Shown here in pieces: positions 26,448 through 38,859 of a stretch of DNA of 64,000 nt (position 1 is its first letter; each line of letters opens with the position of its first letter). Made by a program: the position numbers and the translations under genes. A model generated the notes under the pieces. It saw nothing but the letters and a program-made list of their open reading frames with translations, was not told the DNA's origin and made no database searches. This DNA is from Pseudomonadota bacterium (lineage in GTDB: Bacteria > Pseudomonadota > Gammaproteobacteria > Pseudomonadales > Pseudohongiellaceae), in assembly GCA_027621405.1 (NCBI GenBank), contig JAQCBT010000002.1:124001-188000 (forward strand). Reading direction: 5' to 3'.

Positions 26448-26516
26448 ATCAAAGGGGTCAGAGTACTTTGATCGACAGCCTAATCCGAAGAATTAAGTCA
26501 CGCTGACCCCTTTGAT
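26448..26516. repeat. REP-like inverted repeat, AAAGGGGTCAG family
   Basis: ATCAAAGGGGTCAG (26448-26461) faces CTGACCCCTTTGAT (26503-26516), a perfect 14-base match. A degenerate third copy (ACTCTGATCCCTTTGAT) lies near 26592-26610. GGGGTCAGAGTACTTTGAT is a motif I associate with RAYT-linked REP elements. Confidence 0.75.
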
Positions 26517-26548
26517 TTGCTTAGAAAGTTATTCGAAGAGCAAAACTA

Positions 26549-26573
26549 AAGTTGTTAAGTTGTGAGTGTCCCC
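26549..26573. repeat. GTGAGTGTCCCC repeat, solitary arm (copy 2)
   Basis: A 25-base exact copy of the right arm of the element at 21605-21667, here without a matching left arm. Confidence 0.75.
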
Positions 26574-26755
26574 AAGTTGCCTAATCCGAAAAATCAAAAT
26601 ACTCTGATCCCTTTGATTTCTGATTTAAGTACTCTGAATATTTTGATTTATTGGTCAGTTGTCTTCCCTTGTTTTAACAACCAACCCGGAAGATGCCCTT
26701 TCAGTGCTATGTATGCAAAACTGAATAGTGCTATTGCTGTCACTATTAGTCTTAT

Positions 26756-26896
26756 CTATTCGAGTATGGAAAGCTCAACAAGTCCTGGGTCTGCAATAAC
26801 TTGAGAAAGAACGCTCAAGAAACCAAATACAGCCAGGATGCCAATGAATACACGTTGCCACATTGGTGCTGTTTTATTTTGCGCTGATTTCGACAT
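26756..26896 (-). CDS. Possible 46-aa single-helix membrane protein
   Basis: An ATG at 26896 is preceded by AAGGTG nine bases upstream. The product has a polar start (SKSAQNKTAPMW), one hydrophobic helix (VFIGILAVFGFLSVLSQVI) and a short acidic tail. No family is recognised; support is the ribosome site and the sensible membrane topology. Confidence 0.4.
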   Translation of the reverse strand: MSKSAQNKTAPMWQRVFIGILAVFGFLSVLSQVIADPGLVELSILE

Positions 26897-26938
26897 ATCG
26901 CTGTACACCTTATGCTCTTGGTAATAGTGCGGAATAAT

Positions 26939-27000
26939 TGGGGTTCTCACAACTTGGCGACTTAATGTTAGCCACTAAGTTGTTAAGTTGTGAGTGTCCC
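26939..27000. repeat. GTGAGTGTCCC repeat, copy 3, abutting the IS3 remnant
   Basis: CTCACAACTT (26947-26956) faces AAGTTGTGAG (26985-26994), and the right arm 26976-27000 repeats the arm at 26549. It ends exactly where the transposase reading frame stops. Confidence 0.7.
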
Positions 27001-27269
27001 TAGTACTTCAGTTCGTCCTGCTTCTGGCGAAGCGGATCGATCCTGGAGGAGCGCCGTTTGGGAGAAGGTTTGCTCGGCTTCATATGTTTGTTGGCTCTCA
27101 GTTCACCTTTGCGGTATTCCATCCGCCAACGATAGAGCATCACCTCGTGGATGCCCAGTGATTCAGCGATGTCTTTGGCCTTAACGCCAGGGTGATCGGC
27201 TAACTTAACGGCCTGTTCTTTAAATTCGAGCGTGTAGCGGTTGTAGTGGCGACTTCGTGTCTGTCCCAT
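27000..27269 (-). pseudogene. IS3-family transposase OrfA, truncated
   Basis: An 89-aa fragment of an IS3-family OrfA: the helix-turn-helix is YTLEFKEQAVKLADHPG and IAESLGIHEVMLYRWRMEY. Full OrfA proteins run to about 100 residues with a leucine zipper and are followed by OrfB with a DDE site; here the frame ends at a REP-like arm and OrfB is absent. Inactive by itself. Confidence 0.85.
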
Positions 27270-27323
27270 GCTGATACCTCTTGATTGGACAAAATTGGGT
27301 GTCCAAAAAAGTGGTAGCAGATC
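27000..27323 (-). mobile_element. IS3-family insertion sequence remnant (left end only)
   Basis: The IS terminus reads TGATCTGCTACCAC inward from 27323, followed by TTTTTTGGACACC, a typical IS3-group end, then orfA. The element breaks off at 27000, with no OrfB or right end. Confidence 0.75.
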
Positions 27324-27348
27324 AGCGTTAGCCCTGTCCTTGATTGAT

Positions 27349-28020
27349 TTACTTGTTAACTTTCTGCTTCATAAAATCGTCAATATGCGTATTTGCGCAG
27401 TTAACGAATAGTTTTACATCAGCTATTCGCTTCACGGTTTTTGTGTCGATGCTCTGCAACTTTCCAGTTCTACTCAAATCTCCTGCGTGAACTATATTGT
27501 GCCGTCGTTTTACAAGTTGAGTTACAGAAGTTATTAAGGTTTTCCGCTTGGAACGTCTCTCAATATGCTTAGATAAGTTCTTACACCCGATTGTTTCGTA
27601 CAAGCTGTCTATTTTGTGTGTCGATTGAGTTGTGTAGTTTCTATAGTATTCTTGAGCGATAGACCGAATTCTCCTGTAAGGTCGTTCCATCGATACTAAC
27701 TCCAACGCCCCTGCTATATCCAAACCTGCATCTTCCAACATAGCCGTAAATTTGGCGCTTACCCCTCTCTTTTTCAGAGCTTTAACCAATATCTCTGCAT
27801 ATTTCCTTGTGAAATAATCATCCATCGATGCAACAGCTAGAACAATACTAAACCTCCCCATATCAGACGCTTCATTTAAAGTGTTGTATGTGTATTCGGG
27901 CTCGCCTTTTTCTTTCTGTAATTTGTTGAATCCGTCCAGAATAGCGAATGACCCATTCAGCATAGATTCTGCTCTTAAGATGGTTTCCTGGAAATGTGTT
28001 ATGGCGTCTGCCATTTGCAC
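27349..28020 (-). CDS. HEPN-domain protein (RiboL-PSP-HEPN-like)
   Basis: A 223-aa all-helical protein. Near residues 172-181 the motif RRHNIVHAGD matches the R-x4-6-H catalytic signature of HEPN ribonucleases and the RHxIVH pattern of the RiboL-PSP-HEPN group. The N-terminal half contains GRFSIVLAVASMDDYFTRKY, also typical. Such proteins occur in stress and phage-defence loci. The gene is markedly AT-rich relative to the flanks and sits beside an IS remnant, so recent acquisition is likely. No partner antitoxin or methylase is evident. Confidence 0.75.
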   Translation of the reverse strand: MQMADAITHFQETILRAESMLNGSFAILDGFNKLQKEKGEPEYTYNTLNEASDMGRFSIVLAVASMDDYFTRKYAEILVKALKKRGVSAKFTAMLEDAGLDIAGALELVSMERPYRRIRSIAQEYYRNYTTQSTHKIDSLYETIGCKNLSKHIERRSKRKTLITSVTQLVKRRHNIVHAGDLSRTGKLQSIDTKTVKRIADVKLFVNCANTHIDDFMKQKVNK

Positions 28021-28126
28021 TCCGTAAAGTTAACGCCCCTGATATGGCGCCAAAGTATGTTGGCGTGGCTTTTGCGCCTTCTGCAGAAGGCATGACGACA
28101 TATTTTGGTCGCTCATGATCGGTTTG

Positions 28127-28789
28127 TTATGTTTTTTGTCCAAATACATCATAGGCCTTGGCGGCATAGAGTTCTGATGAATAGTTTAGACCATCTGCGT
28201 TTGCTGTGAATCTAGTATTGAAATGGTTCACCGTGGTGTGCTTGTCGGTGGCCGATACTAAAAGATTATGCTGGTGACCGAGAAGGGTAAGAATTAACCA
28301 GGGCTTTGTTTCCTTGAACTCTTTGATGATGGCATCTGGTGGATATACCATCTCGGCATTCGTGGTTTCGATTTCGAAACCTTTCTCCATGAGTTCGACC
28401 ACTAAATTGAATTGCTCGCTCGGGAAACTCTCCACGTCAACCTCATAGTGCAAGCCGGTCCTGAAATATTTATCCTTAGTGGCAGGTAATTTTTGGATAA
28501 GGCTCTTGGAGAACATCACTACGCCTAAGTTATATATGCCCTTCAGATTCTTCAAAGGGACGTGAGATCGCTGCTTTTGTGCCTTGCCACCAGTCGCGAG
28601 ACTGGTTCTCCATTCGGATCCATCCCGATGGTACGAATTATGGCTTCCCTTCAAAGAGCCGAAATCATAGTAAAGGTCATCGTTTTGAAATCGGACAAAT
28701 CCGAGCGTCCTCCTCCGGCCCAGATATTTTCCCTTCGTGACTATGTATATTTTTAGATTCACTGGTTGGGCACACTGGAAACATAACAT
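28127..28789 (-). CDS. Hypothetical protein of an AT-rich accessory patch
   Basis: A 220-aa soluble protein that I do not recognise. It starts with strand-rich sequence (LKIYIVTKGKYLGRRRTLG) and contains SGLKGSHN-like polar turns; there are no membrane helices. The start is uncertain: ATG at 28789, or GTG at 28762, which would remove a cysteine-containing leader. It lies 107 bases upstream of the HEPN gene on the same strand and shares its AT-rich composition. Confidence 0.55.
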   Translation of the reverse strand: MLCFQCAQPVNLKIYIVTKGKYLGRRRTLGFVRFQNDDLYYDFGSLKGSHNSYHRDGSEWRTSLATGGKAQKQRSHVPLKNLKGIYNLGVVMFSKSLIQKLPATKDKYFRTGLHYEVDVESFPSEQFNLVVELMEKGFEIETTNAEMVYPPDAIIKEFKETKPWLILTLLGHQHNLLVSATDKHTTVNHFNTRFTANADGLNYSSELYAAKAYDVFGQKT

Positions 28790-29135
28790 TTAAATATGAA
28801 GCCGCCCTATTAATATGGCGGGAATTCTCCGCCAGTCTAGCGCTCAAGCATTTGAATTGGAACCTGTTATTACCCGATGATTCCTGTGGAATGAATAAGG
28901 AAACCGAGGGGTCCCCATTTCCTGTTTTTTCCTTCGGCCCCTGTTGGAAATTGTGGGGTTCCCCTGTCTGAATTGCAGGCTCGAGTAACTTACTGAAAGC
29001 GCTGTCAATTTTGTAATTTGTTGCGGCAAAGCGAGCCAGCTTGAATTTGATTCGCGCCAAAGAATGCTGATTCCAGATCGTCCTTCCCGCCCTCATATTC
29101 GTCGTTATCTGGCGTGACAGGCAGGTTGCAACGAG
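28790..29135. other. Intergenic region between accessory patch and selB
   Basis: 346 bases. Overlapping short frames here have no family resemblance or ribosome sites. GGGGTCCCCATTTCC (about 28909-28923) is loosely mirrored by GGAAATTGTGGGGTTCCCC (about 28946-28964), an imperfect REP-like hairpin. Confidence 0.4.
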
Positions 29136-31085
29136 TCAAACCTGTTTAAAGATGTTTTCCTTGCTGGTCCGCAGGAAGCGCGTGTTGTCATCGCGCCGGG
29201 TGAAGCCAATCCTGTCGAAGTACTCCAAGATCTCGATGCAGAGATTGCGGCCGATGCCGGAGGCGTCGCGGAACTGGATGACGGAGAATCCGGAATCTTC
29301 ATCACCGGTTAGTGACTCGGTGAACGCGGCGAGTTCCATGATGGTCTCGGGCAGGAAGTAGCGGTTGTCCGCCACCTTGACCAGGTTGCCGGACTGGGTG
29401 GTCTGCTTGAGGATTCGCTCCAGGGGGCGCAGGGGGATGCCGGTCATCTCCACCAGTTCCCGGGTGCGCGGCGGTATGTTGCCGGATTTCAGGAGGATGG
29501 GGCGGATTTTTTCCAGGAAGTCTTTCTCTTCCTGGCTGAGCACGGCCTGGTGGTCCGGCAGGTGCAGCAGGGTGCCGGAGCGTGTGATGGCGCCGTCGGC
29601 GATCAGTTTTTCCAGCAGGCTGTGGAACAGCAGGTGCGAGCCAGCAAAATCCAGTTCCTTGCTCAGGGCCGGTTCGCTGAGTCCTCTGACATGGGGCTGG
29701 CGTTGATGGAAGGCATCCAGGTGGCTGAGGATTGCCCGCGCGTAGTCATCGTAGAACCTGCTGCCCAACAGGACTCTCGACCTGGTCTGGGGGAGTGGCA
29801 GGACCACGCCATCCAGGCCTGCAATCTTCGAATCCATAATCTCGGTGGGTAGATTGTAATTGTCGGCCAGCGCATCGGGGTCGAGGCCGAAGGCGGCGCT
29901 GTCGAGGAGTTGCGGCAAGGCATCATCGATTGGAGCTTTCAAGGCGTCGACGAAGGCGATTCTCGACTCGCTGCTGCGACCCCGTCGCGGCACGTTGATG
30001 TCCAGTACCCGGCCACCACCGAGGGTGCGACTACCGGCGGGGTCGCGCAACACGAAGCGGTCGCCGTGCACACAATACAGGTTGTCATCGCTGCGTAGCT
30101 GGAAGATTTTTTTCGCGGCATCCAGGGGGCGGACGGTGACGATGTGGTGCGCGGCACCCATATAAAGATGGTATTGCGCGCCGGTCTTTAATGACTCATC
30201 GGGATTCGTGAGGGACAGTTCCACATCGATCCTGTTCTGGGCGGTCCGGCGATCACGCGCCAGCAGCCAGTCGCCGCGCTTGATGCTGTCTTCGGCAAGG
30301 GTGATGTTTAACGCGGCCCGTTGACCCGCCTGCGCCGTGTTCACTTCCCTGTTGTCCAGGCGCATACCCCGGATGCGTGCCTCTTCCCCGGTGGCCGACA
30401 AGACCAGCCTGTCGTCTACCGCGAGGCTGCCGGACCTGACACTGCCGGTGACCACCGTGCCGATTCCCTTTACCTTGAAGCTGCGGTCTATTAGGAAGCG
30501 CGTCTTCTGCCCGGGCAGGTCGGTGGCATCCGCGGCCGTGTTTCCTAACAAGCCTTCCAGGTGAGTGCGCAGGGCGTCGATGCCGGCGCCGGAGACGTTG
30601 TCTACCGGAAAGAATTCTGCGGCGAGATTGCGCTCCGCCAAGAGTGCCGACAGGTTTTCTTTAACTTCCTGCACCCGTTGTTCGTCCACCCGGTCGATCT
30701 TGCTGAGGGCGATGGCAAGCTGGTGAATGCCCAGCAGATCCAGAATCTGCAGGTGCTCGATGGTCTGGGGCATGATGCCGTCGTCGGCGGCCACCACCAG
30801 CAGGGCATGTTCGACCCCGCCGACCCCGGCCAACATGTTCTGGATAAAATCGATGTGACCCGGCACGTCCACGAAGCCGAGGCAGAGTGACTCGCCGGTC
30901 TCTGCATCGGCGAAGTGATGATAGGCGTAGCCGAGGTTGATGGTGAGCCCCCGGGATTTTTCTTCCTGCAGGGTGTCGGTTTCCACGCCGGTAAGCTGCC
31001 TGACCAGGGAAGTCTTGCCGTGGTCTACATGGCCAGCGGTGGCGATGATGAGTTGTCGGGAACTGCTACTCGTGAGATCAGGCAT
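29136..31085 (-). CDS. selB: Selenocysteine-specific translation elongation factor SelB
   Basis: A 649-aa GTPase that carries Sec-tRNA-Sec to UGA codons marked by a SECIS hairpin. G motifs: [17 protein letters not shown] (residues 17-33), the switch [13 protein letters not shown] and SKID. Domains II-III follow, then C-terminal winged helices (about residues 400-649) that bind the SECIS. Length is near the E. coli protein (614 aa). It lies 50 bases after lldP on the same strand and may be read through from it. The clear client in this window is the UGSC protein at 4256-4780. Confidence 0.96.
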   Translation of the reverse strand: MPDLTSSSSRQLIIATAGHVDHGKTSLVRQLTGVETDTLQEEKSRGLTINLGYAYHHFADAETGESLCLGFVDVPGHIDFIQNMLAGVGGVEHALLVVAADDGIMPQTIEHLQILDLLGIHQLAIALSKIDRVDEQRVQEVKENLSALLAERNLAAEFFPVDNVSGAGIDALRTHLEGLLGNTAADATDLPGQKTRFLIDRSFKVKGIGTVVTGSVRSGSLAVDDRLVLSATGEEARIRGMRLDNREVNTAQAGQRAALNITLAEDSIKRGDWLLARDRRTAQNRIDVELSLTNPDESLKTGAQYHLYMGAAHHIVTVRPLDAAKKIFQLRSDDNLYCVHGDRFVLRDPAGSRTLGGGRVLDINVPRRGRSSESRIAFVDALKAPIDDALPQLLDSAAFGLDPDALADNYNLPTEIMDSKIAGLDGVVLPLPQTRSRVLLGSRFYDDYARAILSHLDAFHQRQPHVRGLSEPALSKELDFAGSHLLFHSLLEKLIADGAITRSGTLLHLPDHQAVLSQEEKDFLEKIRPILLKSGNIPPRTRELVEMTGIPLRPLERILKQTTQSGNLVKVADNRYFLPETIMELAAFTESLTGDEDSGFSVIQFRDASGIGRNLCIEILEYFDRIGFTRRDDNTRFLRTSKENIFKQV

Positions 31086-31135
31086 AGTGCTTCAGGGCGA
31101 TGCTGAAGGCAGTGAGTCTAGCACAGCGGTGCAGG

Positions 31136-32920
31136 CTAGCCGGAAGATTCGCGATTGAACTTGACGATGTGGTAGACCATCACGGCGACTATGCCAAGAG
31201 CTATCAGGAAGCCGAGGTTAAAGACGCCATTGCCAAGGTTCACGATGCCGTAGCCGATGCTGCCGGTCATCAGGGCGTAGTAGAAGAAGGGCAGCAGGGT
31301 CTTGCGAATGACCGCGCCTTCCTTGCCCACCAGTCCCGCCACTGCGGATGCCGCCACGACGTTGTGCACACAGATGATGTTGCCGGATGCGCCACCCACG
31401 GCCTGCAAGGCAACGATCCAGGTGGGGTCGGCCAGGATGCGTTCACCCACCCCAAACTGGAACAGGGAGAACATCATATTGCTCACGGTGTTGCTGCCCG
31501 CGACGAATGCGCCGAGGCCACCGATGAAGGTGGAGAAGAATGGCCAGGCCGAACCGGCCAGGTTGGCCACGCCTTCCGCCAGGGCGATCGGCATCTGCTC
31601 ATAGCCAGCCGCACCACCACTGGTATTGATAAACACCTGCACCATGGGCACGGTGAAGATCAGGGCCATCGACGCAGGCAGCAGGGTCTTCAGGGATGCG
31701 GAGAAGGCGGTCTTGTACTGATTGCCGCTGATGCCGTGCACGAAGATGGTGATCAGCGAGACGATGATAAAGATGGTGCCCGGCGACCACAGCGGCTGGA
31801 ATGATGCGGAGATAGTGCTGCCAAAGATCTGCGGCCAGCTCCAGGTGACCAGGGGATTACTGGCACGCAGTACGGCTTCCAGGTTCAGGTAGGGCAGGCG
31901 GGTCAGCACCAGCAGGCCAGCCACGAACAAATAGGGAGACCAGGCACGTATCAAGGACATGGTGGCAGGCGCGGAATCGTTGGCGTCTGTCTGCAAGGCG
32001 CCGGTCCATTCTTCTTCCCAGTTCTCCCTGGCGTCGAAGTCCCATAACTCTGAGTCCTTGGGCATGAGGAATCCCTTGCGGGCCGCAGTGACCACGATGG
32101 CCAGTCCGATCAGGCCGCCGAACATGGAGGGAAATTCTGGCCCCAGGAATGCCGCCACCAGGAAATAGGGGATGGTCATGGAGAAGGCGGCGAACAGCGC
32201 GAACTTCCAGACCTTGAAGCCATCGGCGAAGGAGCGACTGGCGCCGAAGAAGCGGGTCATGATGGCCGTCACCAGCAAGGGGATGAAGGTGCCTGCCAGG
32301 GCATGGATGAAGGCCACCTTGGTGGCGATGAACTGCAGGAACAGGTCCCATTCGGCATAGCCCCGGCTCAGGGCATAGGCGGCCATCTCGGGATCGGCGG
32401 ACAGACCGGTGTTGACCCCAACCAGGATCGGCGTGCCCATGGCGCCGAAGGACACCGGCGTGCTCTGGATAATCATGCCGGCCACCACCGCGGCCATGGC
32501 GGGGAAGCCCAGGCCTACCATGAGGGGAACGGCCACGGCGGCCGGTGTACCAAAGCCGGCAGAGCCTTCGATGAACGAGCCGAACAGCCAGGCGATGATG
32601 ATGACCTGGATGCGGCGATCGGGGGTGATATCGGAAAAGCCCTGGCGGATGGTGCGGATGGCACCGCTCTGCTGCAGGGTGTTGAGCAGCAGGATCGCGC
32701 CAAAAATAATATAGATCAGTGTGCCTGCCACGATCAGGCCGTTGACGCTGGCGGCGAGGATATTGGCCACGGGTATCTGCCAGACTCCGAGTGCCAGTGC
32801 GGCGGCTACGATGTAGGCGATAGGCATGGCGCGGCTGGCTGGCCAGCGCAACAACACCAGGAACACTGCCACGGAAATAATCGGCAGCAGGGACAGGAGG
32901 GCAAGGACACCGATGCTCAT
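31136..32920 (-). CDS. lldP: L-lactate permease family transporter
   Basis: A 594-aa LctP-family H+-coupled lactate/glycolate importer with about fourteen helices. Family motifs: [20 protein letters not shown] (residues about 112-131), [18 protein letters not shown] and [20 protein letters not shown] near the C-terminus. The translation start has no Shine-Dalgarno sequence; an A-rich tract with AANAANAA motifs covers 32921-32958, which suggests Hfq/Crc control. No lactate dehydrogenase genes adjoin it. Confidence 0.94.
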   Translation of the reverse strand: MSIGVLALLSLLPIISVAVFLVLLRWPASRAMPIAYIVAAALALGVWQIPVANILAASVNGLIVAGTLIYIIFGAILLLNTLQQSGAIRTIRQGFSDITPDRRIQVIIIAWLFGSFIEGSAGFGTPAAVAVPLMVGLGFPAMAAVVAGMIIQSTPVSFGAMGTPILVGVNTGLSADPEMAAYALSRGYAEWDLFLQFIATKVAFIHALAGTFIPLLVTAIMTRFFGASRSFADGFKVWKFALFAAFSMTIPYFLVAAFLGPEFPSMFGGLIGLAIVVTAARKGFLMPKDSELWDFDARENWEEEWTGALQTDANDSAPATMSLIRAWSPYLFVAGLLVLTRLPYLNLEAVLRASNPLVTWSWPQIFGSTISASFQPLWSPGTIFIIVSLITIFVHGISGNQYKTAFSASLKTLLPASMALIFTVPMVQVFINTSGGAAGYEQMPIALAEGVANLAGSAWPFFSTFIGGLGAFVAGSNTVSNMMFSLFQFGVGERILADPTWIVALQAVGGASGNIICVHNVVAASAVAGLVGKEGAVIRKTLLPFFYYALMTGSIGYGIVNLGNGVFNLGFLIALGIVAVMVYHIVKFNRESSG

Positions 32921-32958
32921 AATTCTTGTTCTTTGTTTTTATTCTTGGTTTTTATTTC
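32921..32958 (-). promoter_or_regulatory. A-rich Hfq/Crc-type motif at the lldP ribosome-binding region
   Basis: Reading toward the start codon: AAATAAAAACCAAGAATAAA then AACAAAGAACAAGAATT directly before ATG. It contains AAGAATAA, AAGAACAA and AACAAGAA, all fitting the AANAANAA catabolite-activity consensus, in place of a Shine-Dalgarno sequence. Confidence 0.6.
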
Positions 32959-33187
32959 GGTTTCTACTGCTTGTGATTCATTGAGCGCTGTAGGCAGCAA
33001 GCGCTACAAATTGCCTGCCTGCTCCGTGAACTGCGAGCCAGCTTAGCAGATAAGTGCAGGCAAGATAAGCACATTTCCCGGCACCCACGGCCATGGATTT
33101 GGCGAGGCAAAGCAGCCGCATAAGTGAGATAATGCCAGCGGTCAGTCCAAGCTGGCGGAAATTCCCTGAACTAGCCGAGGCAAGAGT

Positions 33188-33784
33188 ATGGATATATCAA
33201 CTATCGTGTTGCTGGTTGTCATTGCGATTCTGCTGTTCTATCTGGTTGGTATCTACAACCAACTGGTGAGCCTGAAGAACCGCTATCAGAATGCATTCGC
33301 CCAGATCGAGGTGCAACTGAAGCGACGCTATGACCTCATTCCCAATCTCGTGGAAACGGCGAAGGGTTACCTCGATCATGAGCGTGAAACCCTGGAGGCG
33401 GTAATCTCCGCAAGGAACGCAGCGGCTGCCGGACTCAAGGCCGCGGCGGCCGATCCCGGTAACGCGGCAGCCATCGCCGAACTCGCCGGCCAGGAAGGCG
33501 CACTTGCCGGCGCCCTGGGCCGCCTCAACGTGGTGATGGAAGCCTACCCGGACCTGAAGGCCAACCAGAACATGATGCAGCTCAGTGAAGAGCTGACCTC
33601 CACCGAGAACAAGGTCGCCTTCGCCCGCCAGGCCTTCAATGACCAGGTGATGGCCTACAACACCTACCGCCAGAGTTTCCCGCCCGTGGCGGTGGCCGGT
33701 GTGTTCGGTCACGGCCAGGATGCCGGCCTGCTGGAGTTCGAGGACAGCGCGCAGATCCAGGCAGCACCCAAGGTGTCTTTCTGA
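33188..33784 (+). CDS. lemA: LemA family protein
   Basis: A 198-aa membrane-anchored coiled-coil protein. One helix lies at about residues 5-25 ([20 protein letters not shown]), then the LemA core with [20 protein letters not shown] and [19 protein letters not shown]. Length is standard. It is followed by an M48 metalloprotease gene 125 bases on, a frequent pairing. Role in bacteria is unresolved. Confidence 0.94.
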   Translation: MDISTIVLLVVIAILLFYLVGIYNQLVSLKNRYQNAFAQIEVQLKRRYDLIPNLVETAKGYLDHERETLEAVISARNAAAAGLKAAAADPGNAAAIAELAGQEGALAGALGRLNVVMEAYPDLKANQNMMQLSEELTSTENKVAFARQAFNDQVMAYNTYRQSFPPVAVAGVFGHGQDAGLLEFEDSAQIQAAPKVSF

Positions 33785-33909
33785 TAGTGCATACCGGGAA
33801 ATGGATTTCCCTGCTGTTCCCTTGCCATCTTCACTGCTTCACAGAGAGGGCAAGTCTGGAACAGGATTGCAGAACCAGCTGATTCCTATGGCAGGGTGAT
33901 CTTCCGACC

Positions 33910-35835
33910 GTGGACTTCTTCAAATCTCAAGACGCAGCCAAACGCAATACATCGCGCTTGATCCTCCTTTTTGGTCTTGCGGTACTGTCGCTCATCCTGA
34001 TCACCAATCTCCTGATCCTGTTCATCTTCGGCTTTGTCGGCTCTGAGATGACCAGCATGGCGGCGGTCACCTCACCGCGCATGAACTGGGAGCTGTTCCT
34101 CTACGTCGGACTCGGCGTGTCGGCAGTGATTCTGTTCGGCAGCCTGTACAAGATTGCCACCCTGGCGGGTGGCGGCGCCCGGGTAGCAGAGATGATGGAC
34201 GGCAAGCTGCTGATGTCCGGTACCGATGACATCCGCGAGCAGCGGCTCTTGAACGTGGTGGAAGAAATGGCCATCGCCTCGGGCACCCCGGTTCCGCCGG
34301 TGTATGTGATGGAAGAGGAGGGGATCAATGCCTTCGCGGCAGGTTACTCGCCCTCGGATGCCGTCATCGGTATCACCCGGGGAGCGATCAATACCCTAAG
34401 TCGGGATCAGTTGCAGGGGGTCATCGCCCATGAGTTCTCCCACATCCTGCATGGTGACATGCGCATCAATATCCGCCTGATCGGGGTGCTGCACGGCATC
34501 CTCATCCTTGGCATCATCGGCTATCACCTGATGCGCAGCGGTTCTTATAGTAGGCGCTCGAAAGACTCCGGCGGGGTCGTGATGCTGGGGCTGGGCCTGC
34601 TCATCGTGGGCTACACCGGCACCTTCTTCGGCAACCTCATCAAGGCCGCGGTGAGCAGGCAGCGGGAATACCTGGCCGACGCCTCGGCAGTGCAATACAC
34701 CCGTAACCCCAACGGTATCGCCGGCGCCCTGATGCAGATCGCCACCCACCAGGAACGCTCATTCCTGAATCATCCCAGCAGCAACGAAATCAGTCATGCA
34801 CTGTTCGAGGAGGCCCAGGGTCACTCGATGTTGGGTGGCCTGTACGCGACCCACCCGCCACTGGAAGACCGCATCGCCGCCATCCTGCCGAACTGGGATG
34901 GAAAATACGAGGTGGTGGAGGATAGGTCGGCGAGAGATGAAGCGCTCGCTGCCGAGGCGCAATCCGGAAGCCGCAGTGAAGGTGACCGCAGGCGAGCCGC
35001 CGCGACGATAGCCGCAGGTGCAATTCTCGGGGAGCAACTGGTGCAGGCTGCGGGTAACCCGGGCATGGATCACCTGGATGCCGCGGAGCGGATCATCGCC
35101 GGGATTCCCCCGGCATGGCTCGAGGCGGCCAGGAACCCGTCGGGGGCCAGGGCAGTGGTCTACCTGATCGTGTTGCAGGACACCGACCCCGTGCGCAGGC
35201 GCCAGTTGAATCTGCTGGAACACTCGGCGGACACCGGTGTGTTTGCCGAAGTGAGCAGGCTACTGGACTCCGGCCAGTCCATCAGCGCCGAGCAGCGCCT
35301 GCCCCTGGTGGAAATCTGCCTCGCCAGCCTGCGCCAGTTGAGCGCGGCCCAGTACCAGCTGTTCCGCAAAAACTTTGAGGAGATGATCAGGATCGACAAC
35401 CGGATCAGCCTGCTGGAATGGTCCCTGCACAAGCTGGTGCTGCACCATCTCGATGCCGTGTTTTCCAGGCGCCAACCCGCCCGCCTCGGGCGCAAGGATC
35501 TGCTGCGCTGCAGGCAGTCGGTCTCGGTGCTGTTGAGTATTATTGCCCAGTCCACCACCCAGGACAGGGCGCAGGCGCAGCAGTGGTTCCAGGCGGGCGC
35601 TGACAGCCTGCAGGGCGGTGCGGAGTTTATTCCGGTGGCGGAGCTGAACTTTGAAATGCTTGGGGCGGCGATGGATGAGCTGGCCGAGGTGAAGCCCCTG
35701 CAGAAACCTGCCCTGCTCAAGGCCTGCGCCGCCGCCATCCGGGCGGATGGCGAGGTTCAGCCCATCGAGGTGGAGTTGTTGCGCGCGGTATCGGCCAGCA
35801 TCGACTGCCCGATGCCACCCTTGCTGGCTCCCTGA
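33910..35835 (+). CDS. M48-family membrane metalloprotease (HtpX-like) with long C-terminal extension
   Basis: A 641-aa membrane protease. Two N-terminal helices (about 18-40 and 58-78) precede the zinc motif HEFSH in GVIAHEFSHILHGDMRI; two more helices follow, and EYLADASAVQ supplies the third zinc ligand. HtpX is about 290 residues, so about 300 C-terminal residues are extra; they are helical and end with a TerB-like stretch (AAAIRADGEVQPIEVELLRA). Start is GTG at 33910. Next to lemA. Membrane-protein quality control is inferred from the family. Confidence 0.9.
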   Translation: MDFFKSQDAAKRNTSRLILLFGLAVLSLILITNLLILFIFGFVGSEMTSMAAVTSPRMNWELFLYVGLGVSAVILFGSLYKIATLAGGGARVAEMMDGKLLMSGTDDIREQRLLNVVEEMAIASGTPVPPVYVMEEEGINAFAAGYSPSDAVIGITRGAINTLSRDQLQGVIAHEFSHILHGDMRINIRLIGVLHGILILGIIGYHLMRSGSYSRRSKDSGGVVMLGLGLLIVGYTGTFFGNLIKAAVSRQREYLADASAVQYTRNPNGIAGALMQIATHQERSFLNHPSSNEISHALFEEAQGHSMLGGLYATHPPLEDRIAAILPNWDGKYEVVEDRSARDEALAAEAQSGSRSEGDRRRAAATIAAGAILGEQLVQAAGNPGMDHLDAAERIIAGIPPAWLEAARNPSGARAVVYLIVLQDTDPVRRRQLNLLEHSADTGVFAEVSRLLDSGQSISAEQRLPLVEICLASLRQLSAAQYQLFRKNFEEMIRIDNRISLLEWSLHKLVLHHLDAVFSRRQPARLGRKDLLRCRQSVSVLLSIIAQSTTQDRAQAQQWFQAGADSLQGGAEFIPVAELNFEMLGAAMDELAEVKPLQKPALLKACAAAIRADGEVQPIEVELLRAVSASIDCPMPPLLAP

Positions 35836-35852
35836 GGCGCCGGCAGCCTGCG

Positions 35853-38597
<2,745 letters not shown>

Positions 38598-38859
38598 ACA
38601 AACTCTGCTAAATCTGGGATTTCACTACTAATCATTTTGCGGGTCCGGAGATGACGGAATTTCTGCAGTGCGCCTCGCCCACGACCTGTCAAGGCCCGAA
38701 TTGCCATACTTCGGGCCAATGACGTGGAGTTGATACACCCGGCTTACTGCGGTGGGTGAGGATAATGCACTTGTACTGCAAAATCTAGGGCAAGAAATGT
38801 CCGAACCAATCCTGCGACTACAGGAATTAGTCGATCAAGCAGTGTTTCGACTTTATGGA

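Larger units (their letters stand above)
26340..26999. other. AT-rich repeat-bearing intergenic region
   Basis: 660 bases with at least two REP-like families and one possible small membrane-protein gene (26756-26896). It forms the left edge of the accessory patch that continues to about 29.1 kb. Confidence 0.6.

Noticed and set aside
28677-29096. A 139-codon frame upstream of selB
   Set aside because: It overlaps another frame, lacks a ribosome site and family-like sequence, and is rich in residues typical of random frames.
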